This document shows, piece by piece, positions 34,826 to 46,576 of a stretch of DNA of 64,000 bases. How positions within the stretch are numbered: the stretch's first letter is position 1; every line of letters begins with the position of its first letter. The position numbers were made by a program, and so were the translations under genes. The notes below the pieces were generated by a model. That model was not told the DNA's origin. It made no database searches and was given only the letters and a program-made list of their open reading frames with translations. The DNA is from Theobroma cacao. Its lineage: Eukaryota; Streptophyta; Magnoliopsida; Malvales; Malvaceae. The stretch lies in contig NC_030856.1 in assembly GCF_000208745.1 (NCBI RefSeq), forward strand, positions 9,183,386 through 9,247,385. Direction: 5' to 3'.

Positions 34826-35112
34826 GGCCAGAACAATTGAATAGAATAGATGGGTTATTAGCTATTAGGGTTAGCCGATTAAGGACTTAGGGTCTTGGGC
34901 CTCTTGGGTCTTGGCAAATGGCATTGTAGCATTTTTTTTGGCCCACCGGGCTGGCCTGCCCTAACCCGAGTCAGCCCTCTAATCAAACGGGCTAGCCCAT
35001 GTAGGTCTGATTATAATATGAGCCTAAATTTTCAAACTCAACCCACTCCATATTTAATAAAAAAATAGACTGACCCAATGGCCAGGCTCATATTGACACC
35101 TCTACTAATAAT

Positions 35113-36275
35113 TCATCAAAATAGTTTTTCAACATAAATAGAAACAAGCGCTTTTTACCTTGTTTAACAAAAACGGAAATAGTTTTGGAGGGACTCTCAA
35201 ATCCCGGGGTCACCATTGTTGTTTTGGGCTTATTTTAACAAATCAAGCATTCAAGTTATTCAAAGCCCAATTTCTTGGAAATTTTTTGTAGGAAAAGTTT
35301 TTGCCTTTATATTTTTCATTGAGTTTTTCCATGGCCTATGATTCATGTCCTAAGCCCAACCGCCAAAGTCTCCGGTGCATGGCCAGTCTCGCATCCAAAT
35401 TTATGCTTAGTAAAGTCAAAACTGGCATTACCATTAAGTCGGATAAAGTGACCAAAGGAAATTTACGAATTTAGAGATTTGATATGTTTTAAAAATATTC
35501 AAATTTGTTGGTGTAAATGTAATCGAACCAAGATTAGACAATATAGCATGGAGCTTGAGCTTCCATTGGATTGAAAAAAAAAAGTAAACTTTGTTTGTCC
35601 TTTTTATTTTCTGGATTTTAATTTTTTTAAGACATGAAGAAAGATTGGAGTATCACTCTTTTCATTTCACCTCTTTTTATTTTTTTCGTTTTTCTAATTT
35701 CAGTAAATATCCATTTTACTCCCATCGTTCATTAAAATAACAAATCTATAAATGTTACTAATAATACTATGGGGAAAATCAAGAAATATAGTTAAAAGAT
35801 GAGTTTTTTAGTTAGAGTTCAAAAGAAAAAGGTTGCATAAAATTAAAGAGAAACAGAATAAATGTTAATATCTTATTAAAAAAAGTAAGAAATTTCACAA
35901 ATTTAATGTCAAAAGGTAGAATTTGAAATGAAAATAATTAGGATTTTTCAAAGTTGCTCATCCAAATTTAAGAATTTTAATAATTTCAATTTTCATTTCG
36001 TCAAACAAAATAATTTGACATTAAAATTTTAAAATTCAATTTACAAATAAAATCTTTCTTTGAAATTTAGTATGTAAACATATTGAAGTTTATAATTCTT
36101 AGACAAGCTAAGTTACCTGTACAATAGCTGTTACTTTTTGAGTAGCTCTAATTAACGCGCAAGCAAGAAATGCTCATAAGAAAAAGAGTCGTAAATTTCT
36201 TATTTACGAGCTTGACCAACTGTTCTCCACTGGCTTTCATTTACTGCCAAAAGAACAATGTTTCGTCAGTGCTTC
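35113..36275 (+). other. Upstream flank of copy D
   Basis: AT-rich sequence. About 35590-36010 aligns by eye with 45610-46000 upstream of copy E and partly with 50900-51030, so this flank belongs to the duplicated unit. No gene recognised. Confidence 0.6.
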
Positions 36276-36281
36276 TATATT
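36276..36281 (+). promoter_or_regulatory. Decayed TATA box of copy D
   Basis: TATATT within the conserved block GTGCTTC.TATATT.CCTTGGCTTAAAACTTGT, 76 bases upstream of the ATG. One change from the TATATAT seen in B, E and F. Confidence 0.45.
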
Positions 36282-37621
36282 TCCTTGGCTTAAAACTTGT
36301 TCGCCTCATCAGTCATCCCCCACCTTTCCCCTTTTCCCACCCAAGTTAAATTTAGCATGCCAAAACCAGAAGCACAACTTCCATGGTTTGGCCTCATCGC
36401 CGCCCTTGCTTTATTTCTACATCCGGAAGCTTGCATCACCAGAAGCACAAACAAGGATTGCGGTTTTACTCTGTGTGGAGACGTTAACATCAGCTACCCT
36501 TTTCGATTAACAAGCCAACCTCGCAAGTGTGGTGACCATAGGTTAGAGCTGGAGTGTGACAATAATAACCGCACCACTTTGGTCATGAAACGGGAGATTC
36601 TATGTCCAAAACATCTCTTATGAACATAATACGATACAAGTTATCAACGCGAATCTGGGCAGGAATGATTGCTCCCTTCCTCCCAGTTCCTTCATTTTTG
36701 GTGATAATAATATATGTACTAAGCCGTATGGTCCGTCCTTTTCTACAATGATGCAGCTTGTAAATTGCACAACACCCATAAAATCATCTCTGTATGTTGA
36801 TGTCTCTGTTTGCCCAAATCGCTCTTCCCATCTACCTACCTATTTTTATTCTTTAGATCTAGAAACACTGCTGCCGCTGCGCGATTTCAATCAATTTTGC
36901 ACGCTGGAAGCAGAGTCTCCAGTACTTGGGCTAGAGAATACATATCACCGACATGCCAACTTTGGACATCTACGGAAAGCTAATTCCAGTTTTATTTTCT
37001 TAGACGTTGTTTCACACATTTTTTTTCACTATGTTGACTTTGACAATTAAATTTTGACTCCTTGATTGAGAAAAATACATTTGAAATAATGAACAAGAAA
37101 ATTTAAATCTAGGTTTTACTCAGATTGTTGTTTAAATTGAAATTTTTGAATTCATTTGTGATCATTGTTATTAATGATGATCATATCAAATATTATTACT
37201 AAAATATGATGTCAAATTCATCATTAATATCTTTCGTTATAGATATTTAAGACTAAGATATACTACAAAACATAATGTTTTATAGCACCTCTATTGTTAA
37301 ATGGGCTGAGATTGGTTGGGTCATTAAATGTGATTGGAAAAATTATGGTTAAAACATTACTGTATTTTTCAAATAGTAAAAAGTTACTTTTTGGCTCAAA
37401 CTTCAGTTTATTAGATTGAAAATTTTGAAAACTTCAGTTTCCTTTCCCTGACTTTATTCTTCACATGGAAAAGGGGAAGACCTGCTGCAAAGAGGAACAG
37501 AGAAAACTCCCTTAACAATGGAGAAAGAAAAACTTAACCCCTTTTATTTATTTTTGCTCCCCCAATGTCAAAACAACCTTTATTAAGAAGTTAAACAGAA
37601 TATGGACGCAAGCTAGACAAG

Positions 37622-40600
37622 TGTTAGACTTTATAATAAAGTTTTTCTTATGAATATGTAACTGTAACAATGGAGTTCAAGGAAATACAGCCGAGAGAAA
37701 AAGGTATTTTTGGGAAAAAAAACTCTCATTCATTAATAATAGCAAAAAAGAACCTTTGTACATGACGGTTTCCACAAAGAAAAAAACATTGCCATATGAT
37801 GCAACGACATTGTCTTGAAAAATGAAAAAATGAAATATGGACTCCACTAACAATCTCCAAAGCAAAACAAACTAACAAATTCTTTTACACTTGAAATTTT
37901 TAAATCCCAATGCACTAACAGAAAAATGACAAGAATAAAAAAAACAAAATAATGAAAAAAAGTAAGCAGCAACTCATGTAACACAGATATTACTCGCTAA
38001 GATTGTAACAAGCTACATGCCATGACTCCAACAAGCTATATGCCAAGACTGTTACATGCTATGATTGTTGGAAACTGCACGCCATTACTCTAGGATGTTA
38101 CACACCATGGCTCCATGATCAATGTTACAAACCAAGGCTTTAAGATGTTACACGCCAAAGCTTCTGGATGTTACACACCAAAGTCTTTGGATGTTACACC
38201 CCATGGCCACCAGATGTTACACACCATGCTTGCAGCAAGCTTCCATTTTCAACATACCTCTTGGAAGCTTGAATTGCTGACTCCCAGTTTAGCTCTTAGA
38301 TTTTCAAACTTGTGTTTATCAAGCCCTATGGTGAAAATGTCTGTTAGCTGCTCATCAGTACTGCAATGGGTAATAGATATCTCATCATTTTTAACTACAT
38401 CCCTAATAACATGATATTTTATTCTAATGTGTTTAGTCCTCCCATGATCTATTGGATTTTTTGCCATAAAGATGGTTGACTTGTTGTCAATCTAGAGTGT
38501 AGTAGGTTCATCATAGTTAAACTTTAGATCTTGAAGAATCTGTCTCAACCAAATTGCCTGGTTTGCTACTAAAGCAGTACCAATATATTCTGCTTTTACA
38601 TATGATTGAGCTACAATGTCCTACTTCTTAGAGTTCCAAGCAAATATAGCACTTCCAAAAGGAGAAACAATAATCACTGGTGCTTTTAGAATCTTCCACA
38701 CTCCTAGTCCAATCACTGTTTGAGTACCTTTGAAGTTCTTGCTTCACATTTCTACTAAATTTCAAACCATAGCTTAAAGTTCCTTTAATGTATCTAAGAA
38801 TTCTTTAAGCTGCGGTCATATGTACTTTAGAGGGTTTTTGCATAAATCTAGATAAAAGACTAGTAGCATACATGATATCAAACCTGGATGCAAAGAGTTA
38901 AGGTAGGCTACTAATTCGTTTTTTGTAGAAAGTTTCATCAGCTTCTGTAACACCATCATTCTTGCTAAACTTGTTACCAGTAGCTAATGGTGTTGCCACT
39001 ACTTTACAAATTTCCATTTTGAATTTTTTTAGTAATTCGGAAGCATACTTTTTCTGATGCATCAGTATGCAATCAACTTTTGGTTCAATCTGCAAACCAA
39101 GGAAGTATGACATCCTTCCAAGATCACTCATGTCAAATTTATTTTTCATTTTTAGTTTGAAATCATGCATAAAACTACAATTTGGTTCAATGATAAGCAA
39201 ACCATCAACATAGAGTGATGCTATTACCTGAACAAGATTACTTGAGCTTTTAACATACAAAATATGTTCACTATCACATCTGAAAAATCCTTGACTCTAC
39301 AGGTAACTATCCATCCTTTCGTACAATGCTCTTAGGGCTTGCTTGAGCCCATAAAGAGCTTTGATAAGTTTACAGACTTTGTCTTTTTTCCTTGGTTCAA
39401 CATATCCTTCAAGCTACTTGACATAAATCTCTACATTAATGGTGCCATTTAGGAATGCTAACTTGATATCAAGATGCTAGATTAGCCATCTTTCCTTAGC
39501 TGTAAGTGCCACCAGTAGCTTGATAGTGTCATGCCTAGCTACAAGGGCAAAAGTCTCAAAAAAATCAACACCATATACCTAAGAAAGCCCCTTGACTACC
39601 AATCTTGCTTTATGCTTGTTAATAGAACCATTAGAGTTGAGTTTGGTCCTATACACCCGCTAAACTCCAATAACTTTCTAATTTTTTGGTCTATCAACCA
39701 AGGTCCAGGTGTTGTTCTTCTTTATCATCATCATTTTAGCCTTCATTGCCAGTTTCAAATGCTCATCTAAAGTAGCTTCAAAGTAGCAAATTGGTTTTGC
39801 AATGGCTATGTTGCATCTCTCATATATGTCTTATAGTGATCGAGTTCCTCTGATTGGAACTTCATCTATGTTTTCATGAGATTCCAAGTCTTCTTCAACA
39901 TTTGATACATCATCAGTTACAATGTCTTTGTTTGTAGTAGCTTTAATGGCACTAGTATCCCAATTCTACTTGGCATTTTCATCAAATCTGAATCCCTACT
40001 TGTAAACAGCTTTCTTGTTTTTACATCAAGCAACCTATAACCCTTAGAAACTTCACTACAGCCAAGATGAACTGCAACCAATGGTTTCTCATCAAGCTTA
40101 CCTTTCTTAGTATCAGGTATCTTGGCATAACAACACAACTAAAAACTTTGAGATGAGTTATAGTAGGTTTGATACCTAACCAGGCTTCATAAGGAGTCTT
40201 GTTGGTTAAAGACTTACTATGAGTCATATTCAGTAGGTAGTTGGCAGTATTTGTAGCTTCTACCCATAGAAACTTAGGTAAGCTCATCTCAAATAACAAG
40301 CATTGAGCCATTTCCATAACAATCCTGTTTTTTTGCTCAAAGACCCCATTTTGATGAGGATTATAGGTCATTTGTAACCTAATGACTAATACCAAGTTGA
40401 CTCAAATAATTCTTAAACTCTTTAGCACTATATTCAGTCCCATTGTCACTTCTAAGGATCTTTATAGTTAAATTGACTTGATTTTCAATAGTAGCTTTAA
40501 ACTTCACAAAAGTAGCCAAGGCTTTAGACTTGTGTTTTAGAAAATAAATCCAATTGAAACGTGTGAAATCATCAACAAACAATAAGTAAAACTGAGTTCC

Positions 40601-41498
40601 ATTGAGGGACAAAGTCTTAATGAGGCCTCCAATGTCTGTGTATACCAGCTACAATTTTTGCATTGCCTTCCAACTCTTGGTCTTTGGAAATGTAGTTTTG
40701 CTTTGCTTTCCAAATTGACAGGTACTACACAATTTATCAACCTTTGAAATATCAAGAGGACCATCAACCATGTTATGCACAACCATCTGCTTCAAATAAG
40801 AATGGTTCACATGACTAAATCTCCAGTACCATGTTATAACAAAGTTTTTCTTATGAATATGGAGCTGTAACAATGGAGTTCAAGGAAACACAAAGGAGAG
40901 AAAACTATTTTTGGGGAAGAAGATTATCTCATTCATTAATCATAACAAAAAACAGCATTTTTATATGAAGGCTTTTACAAAGAAGAAAACGTTGCCATTT
41001 AATGCAATGGCATTGTCTTGAAAAATGAAAAATGGACTCCACTCATAGTTACCAAAGCAAAACAAACCAACAGATTCTTTTACATTGGGAATTTTTAAAT
41101 CTCAATGCACTAATAGAAAAATTACAAAAATAATAAGAAATAAAATAATAAAAAAAGTGAGCAACAATACGTGTAACATAGACATTACATGTTAAGATTG
41201 TAACAAGCTACACATCATGACTCCAACAAGCTATACGCCAAGACCGCTGGAAGTTGCAATCCAGGACTGAAGGATGTTACACACTATGATTGTTGGAAGC
41301 TACACTTCATGGCTTCAAGATGTTACACATCATGGCTCCAAGATGTTACAAACCAAGGCTTTAAAATTTTACACGCTAAAGCTTTTGGATGTTGCACACC
41401 ATGGCCACTAGATGTTACACGTAATGGCCATCAGATGTTACATGCCAAAGCTTCGGGATGTTACGCATTATAGTTGTAGCAAGCTTCCATCTTCAACA
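37622..41498 (-). mobile_element. Ty1/copia retrotransposon lacking gag and protease
   Basis: Two LTRs, 37622-38254 (633 bp) and 40832-41498 (667 bp), start TGTTA and end CAACA on the + strand. The flanks ACAAG (37617-37621) and ACCAG (41499-41503) fit a target duplication with one change. Internal order on the minus strand: gag-pre-integrase end (40831-40649, WRFSHVNHSYLKQM, LCSTCQFGKQSK); integrase (40612-39917, with FVDDFTRFNWIYFLKHK, NPHQNG, KVFSCVVMPRY); RT (about 39560-38898, with SLYVDGLLI where YVDD is expected); and RNase H (38650-38255, HGRTKHIRIKYHVIRD). The coding part begins directly at the LTR edge with no PBS, gag or protease. Many frame breaks; not autonomous. Confidence 0.9.
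37985..38245 (-). repeat. Minisatellite inside the copia LTR
   Basis: About ten units of roughly 22-26 bp with the core GATGTTACACACCA.GGCT. The other LTR has the same array at about 41190-41480 with different unit variants and order. Confidence 0.85.
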
Positions 41499-41504
41499 AC
41501 CAGC

Positions 41505-41607
41505 TAGCCCAGTCTTTTGGGAAAGGTAATGTGCAGGTCAAGGGGTCAAATCCCTATCCTACTTAGGGGCTATAACCTTATTACCTAGCAAATAAAAAAA
41601 TAAAAGA
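41505..41607 (+). repeat. tRNA-derived SINE remnant in intron 1 of copy D
   Basis: TAGCCCAGT at 41505, a weakened B box GGTCAAATCCC near 41545, and an A-rich tail. It lies immediately right of the copia target site, as expected from the order in copy A. Confidence 0.5.
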
Positions 41608-42136
41608 TATACTACAAAAAATGCAAAGCAGGGTACAAAGTAAGTCTTTTATTTGAGTGCCTGATATCTTTGTTTTATTTGGATGCGTTGAACATTCCTG
41701 GACTCGTTGCTATATGCCTTAAAAACCTATGTGGACAGCTTCCTAGATTTCCCTTTCTATAGCAAAGATTATCGACCTAATAGTATGCTTAATATGCAGG
41801 TTTCATAAGTAGTTTCCATATTGAATTTGCTTTTTTGTTCCTTATATGGAAATAATTATATTCGTTTTGCTCTTGGTATTTTTCTACATGAATGTATATT
41901 TTATGTTGTGGAGTAGCAGATAAGCTTTAACTCTGTTATTGCATATACACAAAATTGAGCAATATCAATGTTTTCATTTATAAAATAACTATTTTTTTGG
42001 AAAAAAAATTAAAAAGCTATTAGATCTTACCAGTTTATAAATGTACCCACTTAATACTCACGAAAGAATAAAGCTTTTTAATGATTTTAATTTTAGAGGT
42101 GAAAGAGTACTAGAATAAAATATTATTTCTTTTATG

Positions 42137-45100
42137 CATGGGAGACTTTAATGATATATTTTTTGCAAGCGAGAAGGAGGGTGGGCAAGACAGAAAAGAG
42201 TCACCGACAAGGGAATTCGAGAAGCATGTGACGACTGTGAATTAAAAGACTTGGGTTTCAGAGGACCGAAGTTTACATGGTGGAACAACCATGAGGAAGA
42301 AGTCTTCATTAAATGTTGTTTGGACAGAGCATTGAGTTCGGATAGTTGGCGTGAATTATTTCCAAAAGCAGTGGTCTTTAATGAATCTCTTGGGGCATCC
42401 GATCGCCTCGCCTAAAGACTTGATTTATTTTATCTTCAGCGTGTAAGCTGGAAAAGAAGGTTCCACTATGAAGAAGCGTGGTTATATGATGATGGTTGTA
42501 ACGAAATGATTACAGAAATGTTGAGTAACAAAGATGGTAGCCCGAAAGTCTGATGAAAAAATTGGAACTGATCAAAGGTAAGCTAAGTAACAGCAAATCG
42601 AATCCATTCCACAACTTATAGGCAGCAATAAAGAAGAAGAAAGAAAAATTGCAGGCCACTCATCAGTCCGGCTTTGAATTACATAAGATTAAATAGATTC
42701 AAGGCGAAATAAATTGTCTGCTTAGGGAGGAAGAGATGATGTGGAAACAGAGGTCACAGGTAGAATGGCAAGGATGGTGATAAAAATACGAAAATTTTCC
42801 ATCAAAGAGCTAAAGAAAGAAGAAGAAAAAACATCATTTGGGGATTGAAGAAAGATGATGGTGCCTAGACAAACTCACAAGAAGAGCTCCATGCAGAGGT
42901 GATATAGTTCTACTCTAATATATTTTCTACTTCAAGACCTACGGCTATAGATGAAATTTTGTCAGGTATTCAACCAAAGATCTCTTCAGATATGAATGTG
43001 GGGTTGAACAATTATATATCGAGAGATGAGGTCCGTATGGCCTTATTTCAAACGAACCCATCAAAGGCTCCTGGTCTTGATGGTCTTCCGGCCATGTTCT
43101 TCCTCAAATGTTGGAATAGTATAAGGGATGAAATTCATAAGCTTGTTGTTGATTTCTTTGAAGGGAATATCCAAAATTCTAATGTTAATCACGCACACAT
43201 AATTCTTATACTGAAAATTACTCAACCTGAAAAAGTGAGCCAATTTCGACTTATAAATCTATGTAATGTGTTATATAAAATAGCCTTGAAGGTCCTAACC
43301 AATAGATTAAAACCTATTCTTCCGATTACTATTTCTAAAAATTAGAGTACCGTCGTACCAGGAAGACTAATTTCAGACAATGTGATTGTTGCATATGAAG
43401 TTATTCATGCCTTGCATAATAAACATCAGGGTAAGGTAGGCAATTTTGCTTTAAAATTAGACATGAGCAAAGCCTATCACAGAGTGAACTGGCTTGTGTG
43501 AAGGAGATAATGTCGAAGATGGGCTTTGCCGGTACTTTTGTAGAAATGATATGGAGATGTGTGACCTCGGTATCTTATTTAGTTCTTATAAACGGTGTGC
43601 CAAGCAACACATTTGTGCCGATGAGAGGATTACACCAAGGTGACCCTTTTTCTCCTTTTCTATTTGTAATTGTTTCTAAACCTTTATCTGGCTTACTTAG
43701 TATGGTTAACCTTTCTAAAAGTATTTCGGGCATAAATTTATGTCTAGAAGGTCTGAATATTACTCATCTGTTATTTGCGGAAGATAGTATGATATTTGGT
43801 AGGACTTGTAGACAAAAGGTTTGTGTTTTGCAAGCCATTTTTATGAAATATGAAAAAGCTTCAGGACAGAAAATAAATACGGAGAAATTGGCTTTGCTAT
43901 TTAGCAGGAATACTTCAGAAGAGGATAGAGAAATGGTGAGGAGATTTGTTGGTATTGAGACGTCCACTAAGGAGGAATGTACCTAGGGATGCCATTAATT
44001 ATAGGGGGTTCAAAAAGCAGATTTTCAATTTTGTGAAAGAACGGATTACGAAGAGGATCACAAATTAGAAAAATAGATTACTTTCTGTGGCTTGGAGAGA
44101 GATTCTCATTAAAGTAGTGGCACAAGTAATCCTAACATACGTAATGAGCTGTTTTAAGCTCCCTGACTCAACTTGTCAAGAAATTGATTCAGTGATAACT
44201 CAATTTTGGTGGAGTGGCAATAGTAAAGATAAAAAAAATTCACTGTAGGAATTGAAAGTCATTGTGCTCTTCAAAATTCATTGTGGGGTTGGGCTTTAGA
44301 GACATCAATAGCTTCAATTTGGCAATGCTTACTAAACAGGACCGGCGACTACAAATGGAAGAGACAACTGTTGCGTTTAAGGTTCTCAAAGCAAGATATT
44401 TCCCAAGAACTGATTTCATGAATGCTTCAATTGGATCTAATGCTAGCTACTCATGGAGAAGCCTTAGAGAAAGTCAAGAGGTAGAAAAAAAAGGTCTACT
44501 TTGGAGAGCAGGAGATGGGAAGGAAATTAATGTAAGTCAGGATAATTGGATGCCATATGATTCGCCTAGATCGATTATGAGGTTTGAATGTGTAGTAGAA
44601 AACGAGTTGCGGGTTTCAGAGCTGATCATTGAAAGAACAATGACATGGAATGTGGAAAAAAATAAATAACATATTCCTTCCATATGAACGGGGTCTCATT
44701 TTGTCAATACCTTTGAGCTTTAGAAGGCCTTGAGATACGCAAGTTTGGTTTTTCAACAACCATGGGAGGTGTACGGTGCAATCGGGTTATAGACTAATCC
44801 AAGCTACTTCTCTGAATAATGTAGCGGGCTGTTCAAATGGTAATCATTTGGGACTTTGGAAAAAGATCTGTCAATTAAACATTCCTAGGAAAATCATTTT
44901 GTTCCTGTGGAAAACTATTAACGGTATTCTTCCAACACGGAAAGCACTGATTCAAAAAAGAGTAAATGTTGAAGGAAACTGTCCTAATTATGAAGATAAG
45001 CTGGAAACGGAATACCATTGTTTGTGTTGTTGCCCATTGGCAATGGCTGTATGGATGATATCTAAATGGGGATTTCGACATCTAGAAGAAAATTTCAGAA

Positions 45101-45503
45101 CAATGATAGATTGATTGCAACATTTATGTGATATAATGGAGAAAAAGCAACTTGAAGAAATAATGGTGGTTTTACGGGTTGTCTAGAAGGCTTGAAACCC
45201 AACGATTTTTAAAAATCAAAAGCTGCAACCGATACAGGTGTTGGAAATTGGCATCAACACTCTATCGCAATACATGGATGGATGTTAATAAGGCACACGG
45301 AAGCTTGTCTCTTCAGCAAACAAAGACGGTAAAATGGAGTCTCCCAAGGGTCTATAAAATGAACGTGGATGCGGCAGTAGTTGGGAATGATGATGAGAAG
45401 AAAACGAGTGCGGGCTTTGTAGTCAGAGACGAGAATGGAAAACTGATTCTTGATGGTGCTGTTAAATTGAATTTTGGAACCTCCATTGAAGAAGCTGAAT
45501 CTT
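42137..45503 (+). mobile_element. L1-type LINE, truncated at both ends
   Basis: It begins inside the endonuclease domain (MGDFNDIFFASEKEGG, 42140) and continues with the EN C-terminus (WWNNHEEEVFIKCCLDRALS, about 42280). Reverse transcriptase spans 42960-43980, with NPSKAPGLDGLP, LISDNVIVAYE, RGLHQGDPFSP and LLFAEDSMIF, where the expected FADD has Asp-to-Glu. A zinc-binding zf-RVT region follows at 44770-45110, then the first half of RNase H (45350-45503, MNVDAAV...AGFVVRDENGKL). Internal stops and shifts break it. The second half of RNase H, 3' UTR, poly(A) tail and right target duplication are missing. It abuts flank sequence belonging to the next gene, so its 3' end was lost by deletion. 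Confidence 0.9.
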
Positions 45504-46513
45504 GACTAATATTCATCTTTAGAAAATAAGGCAAAAAAGTTCGGAAAAACTTATACAGGATCTTTACTACTTGATTAAATTATTCCCCAAAAATATTTTA
45601 TATTCTTTTTATGTCCTTTCTATTTCTGGATTATAGAATTTTCTAGACATGATAAAAAAAATTTGTACTTACATTCTTTTCATTTCACCTCCTTTTTTTT
45701 TTTTTTTACACTTTGCTAATTTCATTAAAATTTTCACTTTATTCTCATTGTACATTTGAAAAAAAAAATCTATAAATGTGACTAATAATAATATGAAAAG
45801 TCAAAAGCATATATTAAAGAAAAGAGTTTTTAGTTAGAAAAAATGAAGGTTGCGTAAAACGAGAAATATAATAAATGTTAATATCTTTTTAGAAAATCAA
45901 GAAATTTGACGAATTTCATCTCAACAGTTGGAATTTGAAATGAAAATTTGAACCCTCCAAAATCTCCCATCCAAATTCCAAGGATTTTTATTTTACCAAA
46001 CAACATAATTTGAAATAAGGTACATAAAAAAATTAAGTTAATTTGTGAAATATAACTTGAAATCTATAACATATTTAAAACGATATTTCAATAGGCATCC
46101 TGAGCGACCATGTGGAGGGCAGAGAGAGAAACAGAAAAGATACTGAGCAAAAAGAGAGAAAGAGGGTGCAAAGAAGTCAGAGTTTGCTACGTGAAAAGCA
46201 TTTATAGAAACAGGGAAAAGATGTTGACATATAGAGAGGGTGCAAAGAGACCCGTGTGCAACGTACGGGTCATATTTGAGAGACATTTAAACAAAGCTTG
46301 TGAAACCTGTTTGGGTCAATGTCACCTATTTAATGTTTGTTACTTTTTTGACTCGCAAGTAACCTATGTAAAGTTTAACACATTATATCCACGAGGTGGA
46401 CCAACAATTCAACACTTTCCGAGTACTTTACCGCCCGAAAAAAGGACTCTCCTTTTATTTGTTGCTTTGGGACCAAATGGTTGTTTGCATACCGACAAAC
46501 ATTTCAATGCTTC
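45504..46513 (+). other. Upstream flank of copy E
   Basis: About 45610-46000 aligns by eye with the upstream flank of copy D (35590-36010). 46100-46460 is a purine-rich unique stretch with no recognised gene. Confidence 0.6.
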
Positions 46514-46520
46514 TATATAT
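46514..46520 (+). promoter_or_regulatory. TATA box of copy E
   Basis: TATATAT in the conserved block CAATGCTTC.TATATAT.CCTTGACTTAAAAC, 63 bases upstream of the ATG at 46577. Confidence 0.6.
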
Positions 46521-46576
46521 CCTTGACTTAAAACGTTGTCAGCCTCAATCTCGGTTCTTCATTGCCAAACTTCAGG

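Larger units (their letters stand above)
29856..35104 (-). mobile_element. hAT-family DNA transposon with decayed transposase
   Basis: The terminal inverted repeats are TAGACCTGTCAATATAGGCC (left) and TAGAGGTGTCAATATGAGCC (right, minus strand). A perfect 8-bp target duplication CTAATAAT lies at 29848-29855 and 35105-35112. The transposase on the minus strand is split by stops and shifts. It has an N-terminal BED-type zinc finger (about 33540-33390, with one expected Cys now Trp, KATWNDC), a central FHVCCCAHILNLIVQEGL block (about 32810), LDVSTRWNSTYLML (about 32620) and a DUF4413-like part (32034-32279). The C-terminal dimerisation region has MARDVLSISITTVASESAFS (about 31770) and ends VLTKFRSSL...NWLHGF at 30528-30420. 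A solo LTR (30529-31697) lies within the last region. About 4.1 kb without it, close to autonomous size; the protein is not functional. Confidence 0.93.
36357..42136 (+). pseudogene. Lr10-like receptor kinase, copy D (kinase exon missing)
   Basis: Starts [20 protein letters not shown], with signal peptide and GUB_WAK domain as in copy C. A 2-nt loss near 36589 shifts the frame; the rest of the ectodomain is readable to about 36960 with another shift near 36935. The end of exon 1 with its splice donor is deleted near 36985. Intron 1 contains a copia element (37622-41498). The juxtamembrane exon (about 41699-41780) has lost its acceptor: CCAGATTGG of the paralogs is CCTGG here. The 30-nt microexon (about 41891-41920) has lost both splice sites (acceptor CTACAT, donor ATAAGC). 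Sequence colinear with intron 3 ends at about 42136, where a LINE begins. No kinase exon follows before the next gene. It cannot make a receptor kinase. Confidence 0.92.

Noticed and set aside
34522..34836. Minus-strand 104-residue frame near the hAT right end
   Set aside because: It coincides with short subterminal repeats and is not part of the transposase by content.
46110..46526. 138-residue open frame upstream of copy E
   Set aside because: No recognisable domain, overlaps the promoter block, and no counterpart exists upstream of the other copies.
46562..46576. Translation start of copy E at 46562
   Set aside because: The codon there is TTG; the ATG at 46577 begins a proper signal peptide and aligns with the other copies.
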